DNA of 64,000 bases from RYN-230 sp963768945 (GTDB lineage Bacteria; Actinomycetota; Actinomycetes; Streptosporangiales; Streptosporangiaceae), in contig CAVYJW010000003.1 of assembly GCA_963768945.1 (NCBI GenBank), positions 1,860,001-1,924,000 on the forward strand, read 5' to 3'. Position numbers and translations under genes: made by a program. The notes beneath the pieces were generated by a model, which was not told the DNA's origin, did no database searches, and saw only the letters and a program-made list of their open reading frames with translations. This document shows positions 27,180 to 34,559 of this stretch, one piece after another (position 1 is the stretch's first letter; each line of letters starts with the position of its first letter).

Positions 27180-27662
27180 TCAATCGGGATAGCGGCCGGC
27201 CCCGTCACCGGGCCCTGAGTCGCGGTCACCGGGCCCGTTGTCCGGCCCAGGCGGGTCGCCCCGGGATGGCCGGGTGGCCAGCCGGAGCAGCATGAACAAG
27301 ATGACCAGCACCGGGATGAACGCGTACGGATCCCGGGCGCTGAGCGCGATACCGAGCCAGATGATCAGGATGGGCAGCATCGGGCTGAGCCGGCGCCGGG
27401 ACGGCCCGGCGGAGACCGGCAGCGGCTTGTCCCTGGCCGGCTTGACCGCGGGGTCCGGGCGGGGAATCGCCAGCCTGGCCTGCTGGGGAAGATCACGGGT
27501 CAGGTCACGGAGCCCGCCCCAGGTCTTCGCGGCGAACGCGAGCGTGGTCCGCTCGTCGAACTCTTCCAGGCTCAGGCGGCCGGCGCTGTAGGCCTCGCGC
27601 AAGATCTCGACGACGTGTTCGCGGTCGGCGTCCGAAGCGCGGATACCACCGTCATCCGGCAT
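27180..27662 (-). CDS. DUF1707 (SHOCT-like) membrane protein
   Basis: 160 aa. The N-terminal DUF1707 motif is clear: IRASDADREHVVEILREAYS followed by AGRLSLEEFDERTTLAFAAK and RDLTRDLP. Two closely spaced membrane helices follow (LPILIIWLGIALSARDPYAF, IPVLVILFMLLRLATRP), then a Gly/Asp/Pro tail. These proteins are abundant in actinomycetes with no settled role. The start at 27662 has GGGGAGG 7 nt upstream; ATG at 27689 is an alternative. It is divergent from the RCK protein gene. Confidence 0.85.
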   Translation of the reverse strand: MPDDGGIRASDADREHVVEILREAYSAGRLSLEEFDERTTLAFAAKTWGGLRDLTRDLPQQARLAIPRPDPAVKPARDKPLPVSAGPSRRRLSPMLPILIIWLGIALSARDPYAFIPVLVILFMLLRLATRPSRGDPPGPDNGPGDRDSGPGDGAGRYPD

Positions 27663-27874
27663 CTCCGGACCTCCCCGAAACCCTGTCATCCACCATTCGC
27701 CCCTTTCATCCGGAGGATACCCCGGACTGGTCGCGGCGGACCCCGGCCGGGTGACCGGAAAGCCGGCCGCTATCCGGGTCCGGGACGGTCGGCGGGACAG
27801 TCAGCGAGGCGGAAGCGGGCTGCCACCGCGGACCCTGCGTGGTCAAGAGTGCCCCGCTATGGTTAGATCTCGCC

Positions 27875-29548
27875 GTGCCCCCGGTGCCCCGCCGACTCAC
27901 CCAGGACCGGAACCATCTGATCGTGTGCGGGGACGACGCGCTGGCCTACCGGGTCGTCGAGGAGCTCACCGTCAACTACGGCGAGCGGGTAACGGTGTTG
28001 CTCAGCGCCCGGGCCCGCGGTCACGGCCCGCGGATTGCCCGGCTGCCGGGCGTCCGGGTTATCGAACGGCCGGAGCTGGACGGCACCGCCTTCGCCGACG
28101 CGGGAGCCCGGTCCGCACGGGCGATCGCCCTGATGGGCCGGGACGACCTGGCCAACTTCCACGCCGCGCTCCGCGCCCAGGATGTCAGCCCCGGCCTCAG
28201 GCTGGTGATGCGGATCTTCAATACCGGGCTCGGCGAGCGGATGCGCAGTTTCTTCCCGGACTGCGCGGTGCTGTCCAGTTCCTCGATGGCCGCACCTTCG
28301 TTCGTCGCCGCGGCGCTGGGGGAGCCAGCTCCCAGCCACGTCCGGCTCGCCGGGCGCACCCTGTTCGTGGCGCGTCCCGGCGAGGCCGACGCCGCGCACC
28401 TCGTCTGCGGGCTGGCCACGACCGGGGCGGGCGGCGAGCCCCAGCTGCTTCCCCCGGACCAGGACCTGGCCGACCTGGTGCTCGCCGTGGCCGACGGCAC
28501 CCCGCGCAACCCGCTGACCAGGCAGCGCCGACGGCCCCTGCGGACCGTCGTGGACCTGCCCCGGCTCCTCTTCGGGTACAAGCTGGGGCTCGTGTTCCTG
28601 GCCCTGTTCGGCGTCCTGGTAGCCGGTTTCGTGCTGCTCGCCACCGTCGGCGGCTACTCCCCCGGCAACGCGCTGTACCTGACCTTCCTCGACGCGGCGG
28701 GCGCGGCGCTCACCAATCCCCGGCTGAGCGCCCCAGAGAAGGTCGCCCAGTTCATGCTCACCTTTGACGGGATGGCGTTCCTGCCGGTGGTCACCGCGGC
28801 CGTCGTCGGGGCCCGGCTCACCGGGTCCGTGCGCGGCAAGGAACGGCCGCTGAGCGGCCATGTCATCGTGGCCGGGCTGGGCAACGTCGGCACCCGCATC
28901 GCCGGCCAGCTGCACGACCTGGGTGTCGACGTCGTCTGCGTGGACCGGGACGAGAACGCGGCCGGTATCCGCCTGGCCCGCCAGCTGGGGCTGCGCGTGG
29001 TGATCGGTGAAACCACCCGGGAGGACACCCTGCGGACGGCGGGTGTCCGCACCAGCCAGGCCCTGGTCTCGGTGACGAACAGCGACATCGTCAACCTGGA
29101 GACCGCACTGCACGCCCGGGCCCTAGCCGCCGACGTGCGCCTGGTCCTGCGGCTGTCCGACGACGACCTGGCCGAGCGGGTGCAGAATACCGTCGGCAAC
29201 GCGATCTCGCGTAGCGTCCCCTACCTCGCGGCCCCGGCCTTCGCCGCTGCCATGCTGGAGCACCAGGTGCTGCGCACCATCCCGGTCGGGCGGCACGTGC
29301 TGCTCATCGCGGACGTCAGGGTCGGGGCTGGATCCGAGCTCGCCGGGGAGCCGGTGGAGAACGTGCACCGCGACGGTGAGGTACGGGTGATCGCGGTCCA
29401 GCGTGCCGCCGCCGACGGCGTCGACTGGTCACCACGCCCCGATTACCTGATCGCCCCGCAGGACCGGATCTACGTTCTGGCCACCCGCACCGGGCTGAGC
29501 AGGGTATTGGCGCGAAGCCAGCACGGCGGCGCAGTCGCGCCAGCATAA
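27875..29548 (+). CDS. Membrane protein with two RCK (TrkA-N) domains, channel-like but lacking a canonical pore
   Basis: About 557 aa. Layout: Rossmann RCK domain (HLIVCGDDALAYRVVEEL, about 9-200), membrane helix LGLVFLALFGVLVAGFVLLA, a re-entrant-like segment (GGYSPGNALYLTFLDAAGAA), a second helix (AFLPVVTAAVVGARLTG) and a second RCK domain (HVIVAGLGNVGTRIAGQL, then TKA-C-like tail). This is the topology of RCK-gated K+ channels and of CASTOR/POLLUX-like proteins, but the TVGYGD selectivity filter is missing. GTG at 27875 follows TTAGAT by about 7 nt, so a leaderless transcript is plausible; GTG at 27839 is the upstream alternative. The transported ion, if any, is unknown. Confidence 0.8.
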   Translation: MPPVPRRLTQDRNHLIVCGDDALAYRVVEELTVNYGERVTVLLSARARGHGPRIARLPGVRVIERPELDGTAFADAGARSARAIALMGRDDLANFHAALRAQDVSPGLRLVMRIFNTGLGERMRSFFPDCAVLSSSSMAAPSFVAAALGEPAPSHVRLAGRTLFVARPGEADAAHLVCGLATTGAGGEPQLLPPDQDLADLVLAVADGTPRNPLTRQRRRPLRTVVDLPRLLFGYKLGLVFLALFGVLVAGFVLLATVGGYSPGNALYLTFLDAAGAALTNPRLSAPEKVAQFMLTFDGMAFLPVVTAAVVGARLTGSVRGKERPLSGHVIVAGLGNVGTRIAGQLHDLGVDVVCVDRDENAAGIRLARQLGLRVVIGETTREDTLRTAGVRTSQALVSVTNSDIVNLETALHARALAADVRLVLRLSDDDLAERVQNTVGNAISRSVPYLAAPAFAAAMLEHQVLRTIPVGRHVLLIADVRVGAGSELAGEPVENVHRDGEVRVIAVQRAAADGVDWSPRPDYLIAPQDRIYVLATRTGLSRVLARSQHGGAVAPA

Positions 29549-29834
29549 GCAAAAACCTGGGTCTCCCCCAAGCAGGAATCCGGCGTTACGCTCAGGGCAG
29601 ATCTTCCATGTGGTTCTGCTGAGCCGCTTGTGAAGACGGAAGAAGGTCCCAGATGGTCCGTTCTGTTCGGGTTTTCTGTCCCCTTCGGGAGACGCCCGCT
29701 GCGGCCCAGGCGCCGGGCACGCCAGCCTGCCCAGTAGCTTCCGCCGGGATCCTCAGTCAACCCATGCGCCGCCCCGGCCATCTGAGCTACCTGCTCGTGG
29801 CCGGGCAGCGCACCGCCTCATCAGGAGGAATCAC

Positions 29835-30473
29835 TTGAGCGTCAACGATGACCTACCTGCAGCTCCTGTGGCCGCGGGGTCGGGGATAGCCGACCCCGGG
29901 CCGCTGGGACTGGCAGCCTTTGCCCTGACCACGTTCCTGCTGTCGGCGTTCAACGCGCAGTGGATGACCGCGGCGAGCGGCCTGGCCTGGCTTGGTTACG
30001 CACTCGCGTATGGGGGTCTGGTCCAGCTCCTGGCCGGCATGTGGGAATTCCGCAACCGGAACGTTTTCGGCGCGACCGCGTTCGGGAGCTATGGCGGCTT
30101 CTGGATCGGCCTGTTCTTCTACTTCAATCTCGTCGGGAAAGCGCTGGTCCTGCACCCGGCCACGGCCCCCCTGTTCGACAAGGACGTCGGCTGGATCCTG
30201 CTGGCCTTCGCCATCTTCAACACCTACATGCTGCTCATGGCCACGCAGGTGAACGCCGCGGTGTTCGGGGTGTTCCTCACCCTGGAGATCACCGAGATCA
30301 TCCTGTTCATCGGCAACTTCGAGGGCAGCAGCGGCACGGTCAAGATCGGCGGGTACGTGGGCGTGCTCACCGCGGTGGTCGCCTGGTACACCTCGGCGGC
30401 GGGTGTCTCCAACGGGATGGGCGGCCGCCTGAGGCTGCCCGTCGGACGGCCACTGCTGGCCCCGCGCGTCTAA
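29835..30473 (+). CDS. Acetate uptake transporter, GPR1/FUN34/YaaH (SatP) family
   Basis: 212 aa with six membrane helices. The family motif appears as DPGPLGLAAFALTTFLLS (NPAPLGL-like), and the FGSYGGFWIGLFFY block is typical. These proteins import acetate/succinate. The start is TTG at 29835, supported by a strong AGGAGG 6 nt upstream (29823-29828); no better ATG/GTG lies in frame. The 286-bp upstream gap has no supported gene, though it contains small dyads and a T-rich stretch (GGTTTTCTGTCC near 29670). A strong terminator follows at 30507-30540. Confidence 0.92.
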   Translation: MSVNDDLPAAPVAAGSGIADPGPLGLAAFALTTFLLSAFNAQWMTAASGLAWLGYALAYGGLVQLLAGMWEFRNRNVFGATAFGSYGGFWIGLFFYFNLVGKALVLHPATAPLFDKDVGWILLAFAIFNTYMLLMATQVNAAVFGVFLTLEITEIILFIGNFEGSSGTVKIGGYVGVLTAVVAWYTSAAGVSNGMGGRLRLPVGRPLLAPRV

Positions 30474-30506
30474 GCGGGTCCCAGCCAAGCTCGCACTGGG
30501 CGGGCT

Positions 30507-30540
30507 GATCCCGGGGGGTCGAAGCAGGCCCCCCGGGATC
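30507..30540 (+). terminator. Strong hairpin after the acetate transporter
   Basis: GATCCCGGGGGG (30507-30518) and CCCCCCGGGATC (30529-30540) form a perfect 12-bp stem with a 10-nt loop, starting 34 bp after the stop codon. There is no U-tract, which is usual for GC-rich actinobacterial terminators. Confidence 0.7.
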
Positions 30541-30566
30541 ACGCGTTCCCGGGCCCGGGCAGGATT

Positions 30567-31358
30567 GTGCACGTGGATCTGCACGAGAAGCGGCAACTCG
30601 ACCGGGCCAATCACATCGCCCGGGTGAACGAGCATGTGGCCAAGGCGAAAGTGCACGCGCGGCCCTGGCGGTCCATCATCGCGGCGACGGCGGCCATCAT
30701 TGCGGGTGGGGTCGCATCCGAGGCCGGCACGGATTTCAAGGACTGGACCGGCCAGGGCCATTACATCGACAAGATAGTGGCCGCGGGCTGCATCGCGGCG
30801 TTCTTCGTGTTCGGCGCGGTGGCCGTGGTCGGGCTGGCCGGAAAAGCCAGGCAGGTACTGACCCCGGCCGTTGGCTCGTCCCACGCCGCGGTGGTGCGCT
30901 ACGCCATCCTGCTCGTGGGCGGGGCGACCATCTTCGTCCTGGGCATAGGGCTGATGAAGGTCCCGATCGGGCAACTTCTCGTCGGCGGGGCGGTTACCAC
31001 CATCCTGCTCGGCATCGCCGCGCAGCAGTCGCTGGCGAACGTTTTCGCAGGCCTGGTCCTGCTGCTGTCGCGGCCCTTCGTCGTCGGGGACTATATCCAG
31101 CTCAAATCCGGGGCACTGGGCGGCGTGACCGACGGCCTCGTGGCCGAGATAGGCATTACCTACTTGCGCCTGGACACTGACGACGGCGTCCTGCATCTGC
31201 CCAATTCCCAGGTGCTCGCGGCCGCGGTGGGGCCTATCGCGTGGCCACGGCCCGGGAAATCAGAACCTGTCCCCGGCGAAGCCATACCGGCCCGCGAGCC
31301 GCCCAAGCCGGCTCATGACGACCCGCCGTACGGCGGGCCGCCGTACGGATCGCCATGA
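30567..31358 (+). CDS. MscS-family mechanosensitive channel domain protein
   Basis: 263 aa. Three predicted helices (WRSIIAATAAIIAGGVA region, IVAAGCIAAFFVFGAVAVVG, and VVRYAILLVGGATIFVLGIG) precede the conserved MscS pore/beta region: GIAAQQSLANVFAGLVLLLS, RPFVVGDYIQLKSGALGG and THLRLDTDDG-like strand with VLHLPNSQVL. The large C-terminal cytoplasmic domain of E. coli MscS is missing; the protein ends in a Pro/Gly-rich tail (PPYGGPPYGSP). GTG start at 30567. Convergent with lsr2, 10 bp apart. Confidence 0.88.
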   Translation: MHVDLHEKRQLDRANHIARVNEHVAKAKVHARPWRSIIAATAAIIAGGVASEAGTDFKDWTGQGHYIDKIVAAGCIAAFFVFGAVAVVGLAGKARQVLTPAVGSSHAAVVRYAILLVGGATIFVLGIGLMKVPIGQLLVGGAVTTILLGIAAQQSLANVFAGLVLLLSRPFVVGDYIQLKSGALGGVTDGLVAEIGITYLRLDTDDGVLHLPNSQVLAAAVGPIAWPRPGKSEPVPGEAIPAREPPKPAHDDPPYGGPPYGSP

Positions 31359-31367
31359 CGCCCCGTC

Positions 31368-31706
31368 TCAGTGGTGGTTCGCCTCGTAACTGGCCACGAC
31401 GTCGGCCGGGATACGGCCGCGATCGCTTACCGTAATCCCGCTTTCCTTGGCCCAGCTACGTATCGCGGCGCTGTGCTGCCGGTGAGCCGTCGTCCGTCGC
31501 TTGGTGCGGCCAGGCCGCGCGGACGCCCGGCGGGCGCGCTGCGAGTACCGGCCGACCACATCGTCAAACTTTTGGCTGTGCTTGGCGCACAGGTCGATCT
31601 CATACTCCCGGCCGTCCAGGCTGAAGCGGCGAGCGTGATGCTGGCCGTCAGGAATCGGTTTCTGGTCGTAGTCACAGGCAAATGTGACGGAAACCTTCTG
31701 TGCCAC
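31368..31706 (-). CDS. lsr2: Lsr2 nucleoid-associated protein / xenogeneic silencer
   Basis: 112 aa. The N-terminal dimerisation domain (AQKVSVTFACDYDQK... FSLDGREYEIDLCAKHSQKF) and the C-terminal DNA-binding domain (IRSWAKESGITVSDRGRIPA, with the RGR AT-minor-groove hook, then DVVASYEANHH) are both intact. Lsr2 coats AT-rich DNA and silences foreign or specialised genes in actinobacteria. Start GTG at 31706 was chosen because the family begins with M-A-Q-K-V and a purine-rich GAGGAAGGGGGG lies upstream; the open frame continues further without similarity. Its own promoter carries an AT-rich motif shared with the GT-C genes at 45.7-49.1 kb. Confidence 0.95.
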   Translation of the reverse strand: MAQKVSVTFACDYDQKPIPDGQHHARRFSLDGREYEIDLCAKHSQKFDDVVGRYSQRARRASARPGRTKRRTTAHRQHSAAIRSWAKESGITVSDRGRIPADVVASYEANHH

Positions 31707-31727
31707 TTGGAGGCCCCCCTTCCTCTG

Positions 31728-31748
31728 GTGGCAAATATATCCCGCCAC
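31728..31748 (-). promoter_or_regulatory. lsr2 promoter element with inverted repeat and TATATT box
   Basis: GTGGC-N11-GCCAC flanks an AAATATAT core; on the gene strand the core reads TATATTTGCCAC, where TATATT can be the -10 box about 28 bp before the GTG. The 12-mer GTGGCAAATATA recurs upstream of both GT-C genes (47505-47516, 49341-49352). An AT-rich core in a very GC-rich genome is also a natural Lsr2 target, so autoregulation is possible. Function is inferred. Confidence 0.45.
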
Positions 31749-31877
31749 GGGCGGCCCAACCATAACGACACCCAAAGAGGGGCAGAGCGGCAACCCGGGA
31801 AGCCGCCATTCGGTGCGGTGCTGCCCGGGCAGGCCCGGTGATCCGGGCCGCCGCCCAGGTGCGGGGGCGGCTATCCG

Positions 31878-33065
31878 TCAATGACGGCCGGGATAGCGTC
31901 CCCGTTCCCGGCGGTCGTGATTGCCAGGCGGGGGCCCATAGGGGAAGGATTCCTCGGGCTCACTGCCGTAGTCCTCGAGGGAGTGGTCGGCCGTGTCCTC
32001 CCACTCGGCACCCTCGCCATAATCGGGTTCAGCGGGATAAGCCCCCGAGTCGTCGGCGGGCGCTTCGCCGGGATAATCCGGAATGCCCCGCTGGCCGGAA
32101 TAGGGATGGAAAGAGGGGGCATCGGGGTACCCGCCCGCGGGTCGGCGGTGGCTCCCGGACTGGGAGGTGCGGTAGTCACCGGTGCCCGGCACGTCCGGGT
32201 AGCCGGGGTCGCGGTATCCCGCGCGGGAATCCTCATCGCGGTACTCCGCTCCGGCCGGGTCTGCTGCGTACCGGGACCGCCGGGGCTCGCCGGGCAAGTC
32301 GCCCGGCTCACGGCGATGGCTGCCGGACTGGCCCCCGCGGTAGTCGCCGGTGGCAGGCACATCCTGGTAGCCCGCCGCGCCGGCCCGCCTGTAGTCGCCG
32401 GTGGCCGGGCCATCCTGGTACCCCGGGCCATCCTGGTACCCAGCGCCATCCTGGTACCCCGGGTCGGCCGGGTAACCCGGGCCCGTTCCGTACTCCTGGG
32501 CCGGGCTGCGGTAGGACCCGGTGGACGGCTCCTCCTGATACCGGCCCGCCGGGACCGGGTAGGCGGGGTCGAGCGGGTCAACCGGGTAGCCGGCTTCGCC
32601 CCGGTAGGTCCGGGCCGGGCCCGTGCCGTAGTCGCCAGGCGCACCGGTCGGGTATTCCGCCCCGGGACGCGGCCCGTCCGGGCGCTGGCCCGGCGGGGCT
32701 CCGGTCCCGGCAGGCATCCGCATGGAGACGGTGGCCGGGCCCTCCTCCGCGCTCCTGCCCGCCAGGACGGCCCCGTCCGCGGCCCGGCCTGGCGGCTCTT
32801 CACGGCCCGCCTCGCCCGGTACCTCCCGGCGCCCTGCGCGCTGGCCCTGCGGCCCGCGGTGTAGCGCCTCGATCATCCGGGCCAGGTCACCCATGGGCAG
32901 CCGGAACGTACCGGTGCAGGTACCGCCCTGCCAGATGCTGAAAACCGCGACGCCCGTGTCGGCGTACCAGCTCAGCCGCATGCTGCGGGAGTCGCCTCGT
33001 ACGTCGAAGAACACCTCACCGAGCCGGGGCAACGGGGCTGCGTCCGACGCTGACATGGAGCCCAT
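31878..33065 (-). CDS. Actinobacterial protein with a small N-terminal domain and a long disordered Gly/Tyr/Pro tail
   Basis: About 395 aa. Residues 1-70 form a compact, conserved-looking domain (LGEVFFDVRGDSRSMRLSWY, then VAVFSIWQGGTCTGTFRLPM, then GDLARMIEALHRG). The remainder is low-complexity: GYQDGP/GYQDGA hexapeptide repeats, GDYR/SGSHRR motifs and Pro/Asp/Glu-rich segments, with no membrane helix. I do not know its function. Proteins with this N-terminal domain occur in actinobacteria next to regulatory genes. It is divergent from whiB. The start is uncertain: ATG at 33065 or 33056 fits the domain boundary; ATG at 33119 is the longest option. Confidence 0.65.
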   Translation of the reverse strand: MGSMSASDAAPLPRLGEVFFDVRGDSRSMRLSWYADTGVAVFSIWQGGTCTGTFRLPMGDLARMIEALHRGPQGQRAGRREVPGEAGREEPPGRAADGAVLAGRSAEEGPATVSMRMPAGTGAPPGQRPDGPRPGAEYPTGAPGDYGTGPARTYRGEAGYPVDPLDPAYPVPAGRYQEEPSTGSYRSPAQEYGTGPGYPADPGYQDGAGYQDGPGYQDGPATGDYRRAGAAGYQDVPATGDYRGGQSGSHRREPGDLPGEPRRSRYAADPAGAEYRDEDSRAGYRDPGYPDVPGTGDYRTSQSGSHRRPAGGYPDAPSFHPYSGQRGIPDYPGEAPADDSGAYPAEPDYGEGAEWEDTADHSLEDYGSEPEESFPYGPPPGNHDRRERGRYPGRH

Positions 33066-33515
33066 GGTGGCGCCGGACTCACGGGTTTGTCCAATTAACC
33101 CGGGACTATGATTGGGCACCGAACGGCCGCACCGCCTCCAGGCTGGGGAGATGCCCTTCCGGGCCGGCCCTCGCGGACGGGCTCAACATCTCTGGCCCGG
33201 ATTCGCGATCCTGCCTGCGGAACTGCCCCCGCGGATGGCATCATTGATCATCGGTCCGCTGGACAGGACTGGTTTCGTCAGAGCGGGCGGCACCGCAGTT
33301 GCAGCTGCTTATCCGGCAGGGTTGCTCCTTTAGCTAATCCCGTGGCGGTCACGGGTGCCTTGGGGCTGCCCACTCCCGGGAACACGCAGGTGATGCAGCG
33401 CGTTGCATACCTGTGACGGGGCAAAAGCCGCACAGGGCGAACCAGATGTCCGACGGAACTAGAGGGTCGGCTGGACGCGGAATACACACACTGAGCTTGT
33501 TGAGGAGATCAAGTC
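33066..33515. other. Intergenic region between the disordered protein and whiB
   Basis: About 450 bp with no supported gene. It contains the divergent promoters, the dyad at 33393-33408, a TTTAGCTAAT AT-rich patch at 33330-33340 and, at 33501-33508, an AGGAGAT ribosome binding site for whiB. Confidence 0.5.
33393..33408. promoter_or_regulatory. Palindrome upstream of whiB
   Basis: ATGCAGCGCGTTGCAT has 5-bp perfect arms (ATGCA/TGCAT) around a near-symmetric CG core, 108 bp before the whiB start. It is a candidate operator for a dimeric regulator; no specific family site is recognised. Confidence 0.35.
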
Positions 33516-33815
33516 ATGTCTGAGGTACGGCGGCAGGCTACCCTGCCTCCCCGGCCGAACTGGGGCTGGCAAGATGCCGCCGCGTGCCGCGGCACGGATG
33601 TCGTGCTCTTCTTCGGCCCCGACGGCGAACGGCAGCCGGAGCGGGATATCCGGGAGCGTAAGGCCAAGGCGCTGTGCGCCACCTGCCCGGTGCGCACCGA
33701 GTGCCTGGATTACGCGATCTCGAGGCCGGAGAAGTACGGCACCTGGGGCGGCCTGAATGAGGACGAGCGCGCTTCTGAGCGGCGCCGCCGGATGCGCCGC
33801 GCGAACGCGGCCTGA
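33516..33815 (+). CDS. WhiB-family Fe-S transcription factor
   Basis: 99 aa. The four cluster ligands are C24, C54, C57 and C63 (AAACRGTD, ALCATCPVRTECLDYA), followed by the GTWGG turn (75-79) and a basic ERRRRMRRAN tail. WhiB proteins bind a [4Fe-4S] cluster and the sigma factor region 4 to modulate transcription of development or stress genes. Strong RBS (AGGAGAT) 9 nt before ATG. The subfamily cannot be fixed safely; the short length and the RDIRERKAKALC helix suggest a WblA/WhiB2-like rather than WhiB7-like member. A strong hairpin follows 58 bp after the stop. Confidence 0.95.
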   Translation: MSEVRRQATLPPRPNWGWQDAAACRGTDVVLFFGPDGERQPERDIRERKAKALCATCPVRTECLDYAISRPEKYGTWGGLNEDERASERRRRMRRANAA

Positions 33816-33873
33816 CCGGACATTCCTCTAATTCGGTTCTAATTCGGTAGCTAACACAGGTACCACTGAACAC

Positions 33874-33905
33874 TGGCCGGCCGCGGCGGACGCCGCGGCC
33901 GGCCA
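33874..33905 (+). terminator. Perfect 15-bp hairpin downstream of whiB
   Basis: TGGCCGGCCGCGGCG pairs exactly with CGCCGCGGCCGGCCA across a 2-nt centre. It begins 59 bp after the whiB stop and is followed by CAATATTGG. It probably terminates whiB transcription, but the next small gene starts only 12 nt later, so it might instead lie in that gene's 5' region. Confidence 0.65.
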
Positions 33906-33916
33906 CAATATTGGTC

Positions 33917-34072
33917 ATGGTCTGCCCGTCCTGCCGTCACCAGCACCATGAGGACTGCCCGGGAGGCACCTGGTGCGATTGCCAGCATCTGCCACTGTCG
34001 GCGCTGCCGGAGCCGCCACGCGCGGCCCGCTCGCTCCGCCAGGTGCGCGAAGGCTGGCCGGACCGCGCCTGA
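33917..34072 (+). CDS. 51-aa Cys/His-rich mini-protein (putative zinc-binding)
   Basis: ATG at 33917 opens a 51-codon frame ending TGA at 34070-34072. The first half reads MVCPSCRHQHHEDCPGGTWC then DCQH: five Cys (C3, C6, C14, C20, C22) and five His within 24 residues, followed by a Pro/Arg-rich helix-like tail. The CPxC ... CDCQH pattern looks like a small zinc ribbon. It is too clustered to be chance in a GC-rich intergenic region. No obvious ribosome binding site is visible, so leaderless or coupled expression is possible. It lies between whiB and the sulfur-assimilation leader. The function is unknown. Confidence 0.55.
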   Translation: MVCPSCRHQHHEDCPGGTWCDCQHLPLSALPEPPRAARSLRQVREGWPDRA

Positions 34073-34105
34073 CCGGACCGCGCCTGACCGGGCCGCGCCT
34101 GGCCG
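34052..34105. repeat. 15-bp tandem repeat
   Basis: Three to four copies of a GGACCGCGCCTGACC-like unit overlap the 3' end of the 51-aa gene. It is one of many such minisatellites in this window. Confidence 0.55.
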
Positions 34106-34260
34106 GATCGCAGGTAACCGGAATAGGCCGGGCCGGCCCGGGGTTGCCATGGTTCGTGGGCACGCTGGGCGCCCCGGCCGCCGGGCAGCCGGGACAAGGA
34201 TTTGCTTCGGGTTGCGAAGTTATCTCGACAGGCCGTGCCCTTTCGTGTGATGCTCATATC

Positions 34261-34347
34261 GTGAGCGCCGCTGACCCCCTTCTTGTGGCACGCAGGCATG
34301 TCGACCTGCTCCGGGTGCGCAGCGCTGCGTGTCGACACGGCCGCTGA
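34261..34347 (+). CDS. Leader peptide upstream of the sulfite reductase operon
   Basis: A 28-codon frame, GTG at 34261 to TGA at 34345-34347: MSAADPLLVARRHVDLLRVR then SAACRHGR. The RRHVDLLRV-x-SAxCR signature is that of the short putative leader peptides annotated before sulfur-metabolism genes in Streptomyces and relatives. It ends 212 bp before sirA. In mycobacteria, cysteine codons in an upstream ORF control sulfate-assimilation operons by cysteine-responsive attenuation; the single late Cys codon (TGT) here fits that idea. No ribosome binding site is evident, so the transcript may be leaderless. Confidence 0.7.
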   Translation: MSAADPLLVARRHVDLLRVRSAACRHGR

Positions 34348-34559
34348 CCACTGCCCCGATCGTGGGCGTGTGCCGCGGCCGGCACCTGAACCCCTGGCGG
34401 CCTGCCTCCCGCGAGCCTGAATCGCGAATCACCGAAGCCGCCGTGGCCAGCAGGTAGCCGGCGGAGCCGACTCCGAGTGCCCCGTCGCGTCACGCGTCCC
34501 GCCCAGCCAGACCCGCAATAGCGGGCCGGGACCGAGCAGGACAAGAAGGGACGCGCCAG
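34348..34559 (+). promoter_or_regulatory. Attenuator-type leader region before sirA
   Basis: This 212-bp untranslated stretch between the leader peptide stop and sirA holds several short self-complementary blocks, for example CCCGCAATAGCGGG near 34512-34525 and GGAGCCGACTCC near 34465-34476. It could form alternative structures coupled to ribosome position on the leader peptide. An AAGGGAC ribosome binding site lies just before the sirA ATG. Specific terminator/antiterminator structures were not folded. Confidence 0.35.

Noticed and set aside
29549..29834. Possible riboswitch in the acetate transporter leader
   Set aside because: Small dyads and a T-rich stretch are present, but no known riboswitch consensus could be matched by eye.
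29653..29838. 61-codon frame upstream of the acetate transporter
   Set aside because: No ribosome binding site, no recognisable motif, and it overlaps the well-supported TTG start of the transporter.
31838..32941. Plus-strand frame rich in Arg/Pro/Gly over the disordered-protein gene
   Set aside because: It is low-complexity shadow of the repeat tail; only the minus strand has a conserved-looking N-terminal domain and a sensible start.
33937..34338. 133-codon minus-strand frame in the whiB-sirA gap
   Set aside because: Its Gln-Ala-Arg repeats come from the 15-bp minisatellite, and it is antisense to the better supported 51-aa gene and leader peptide.
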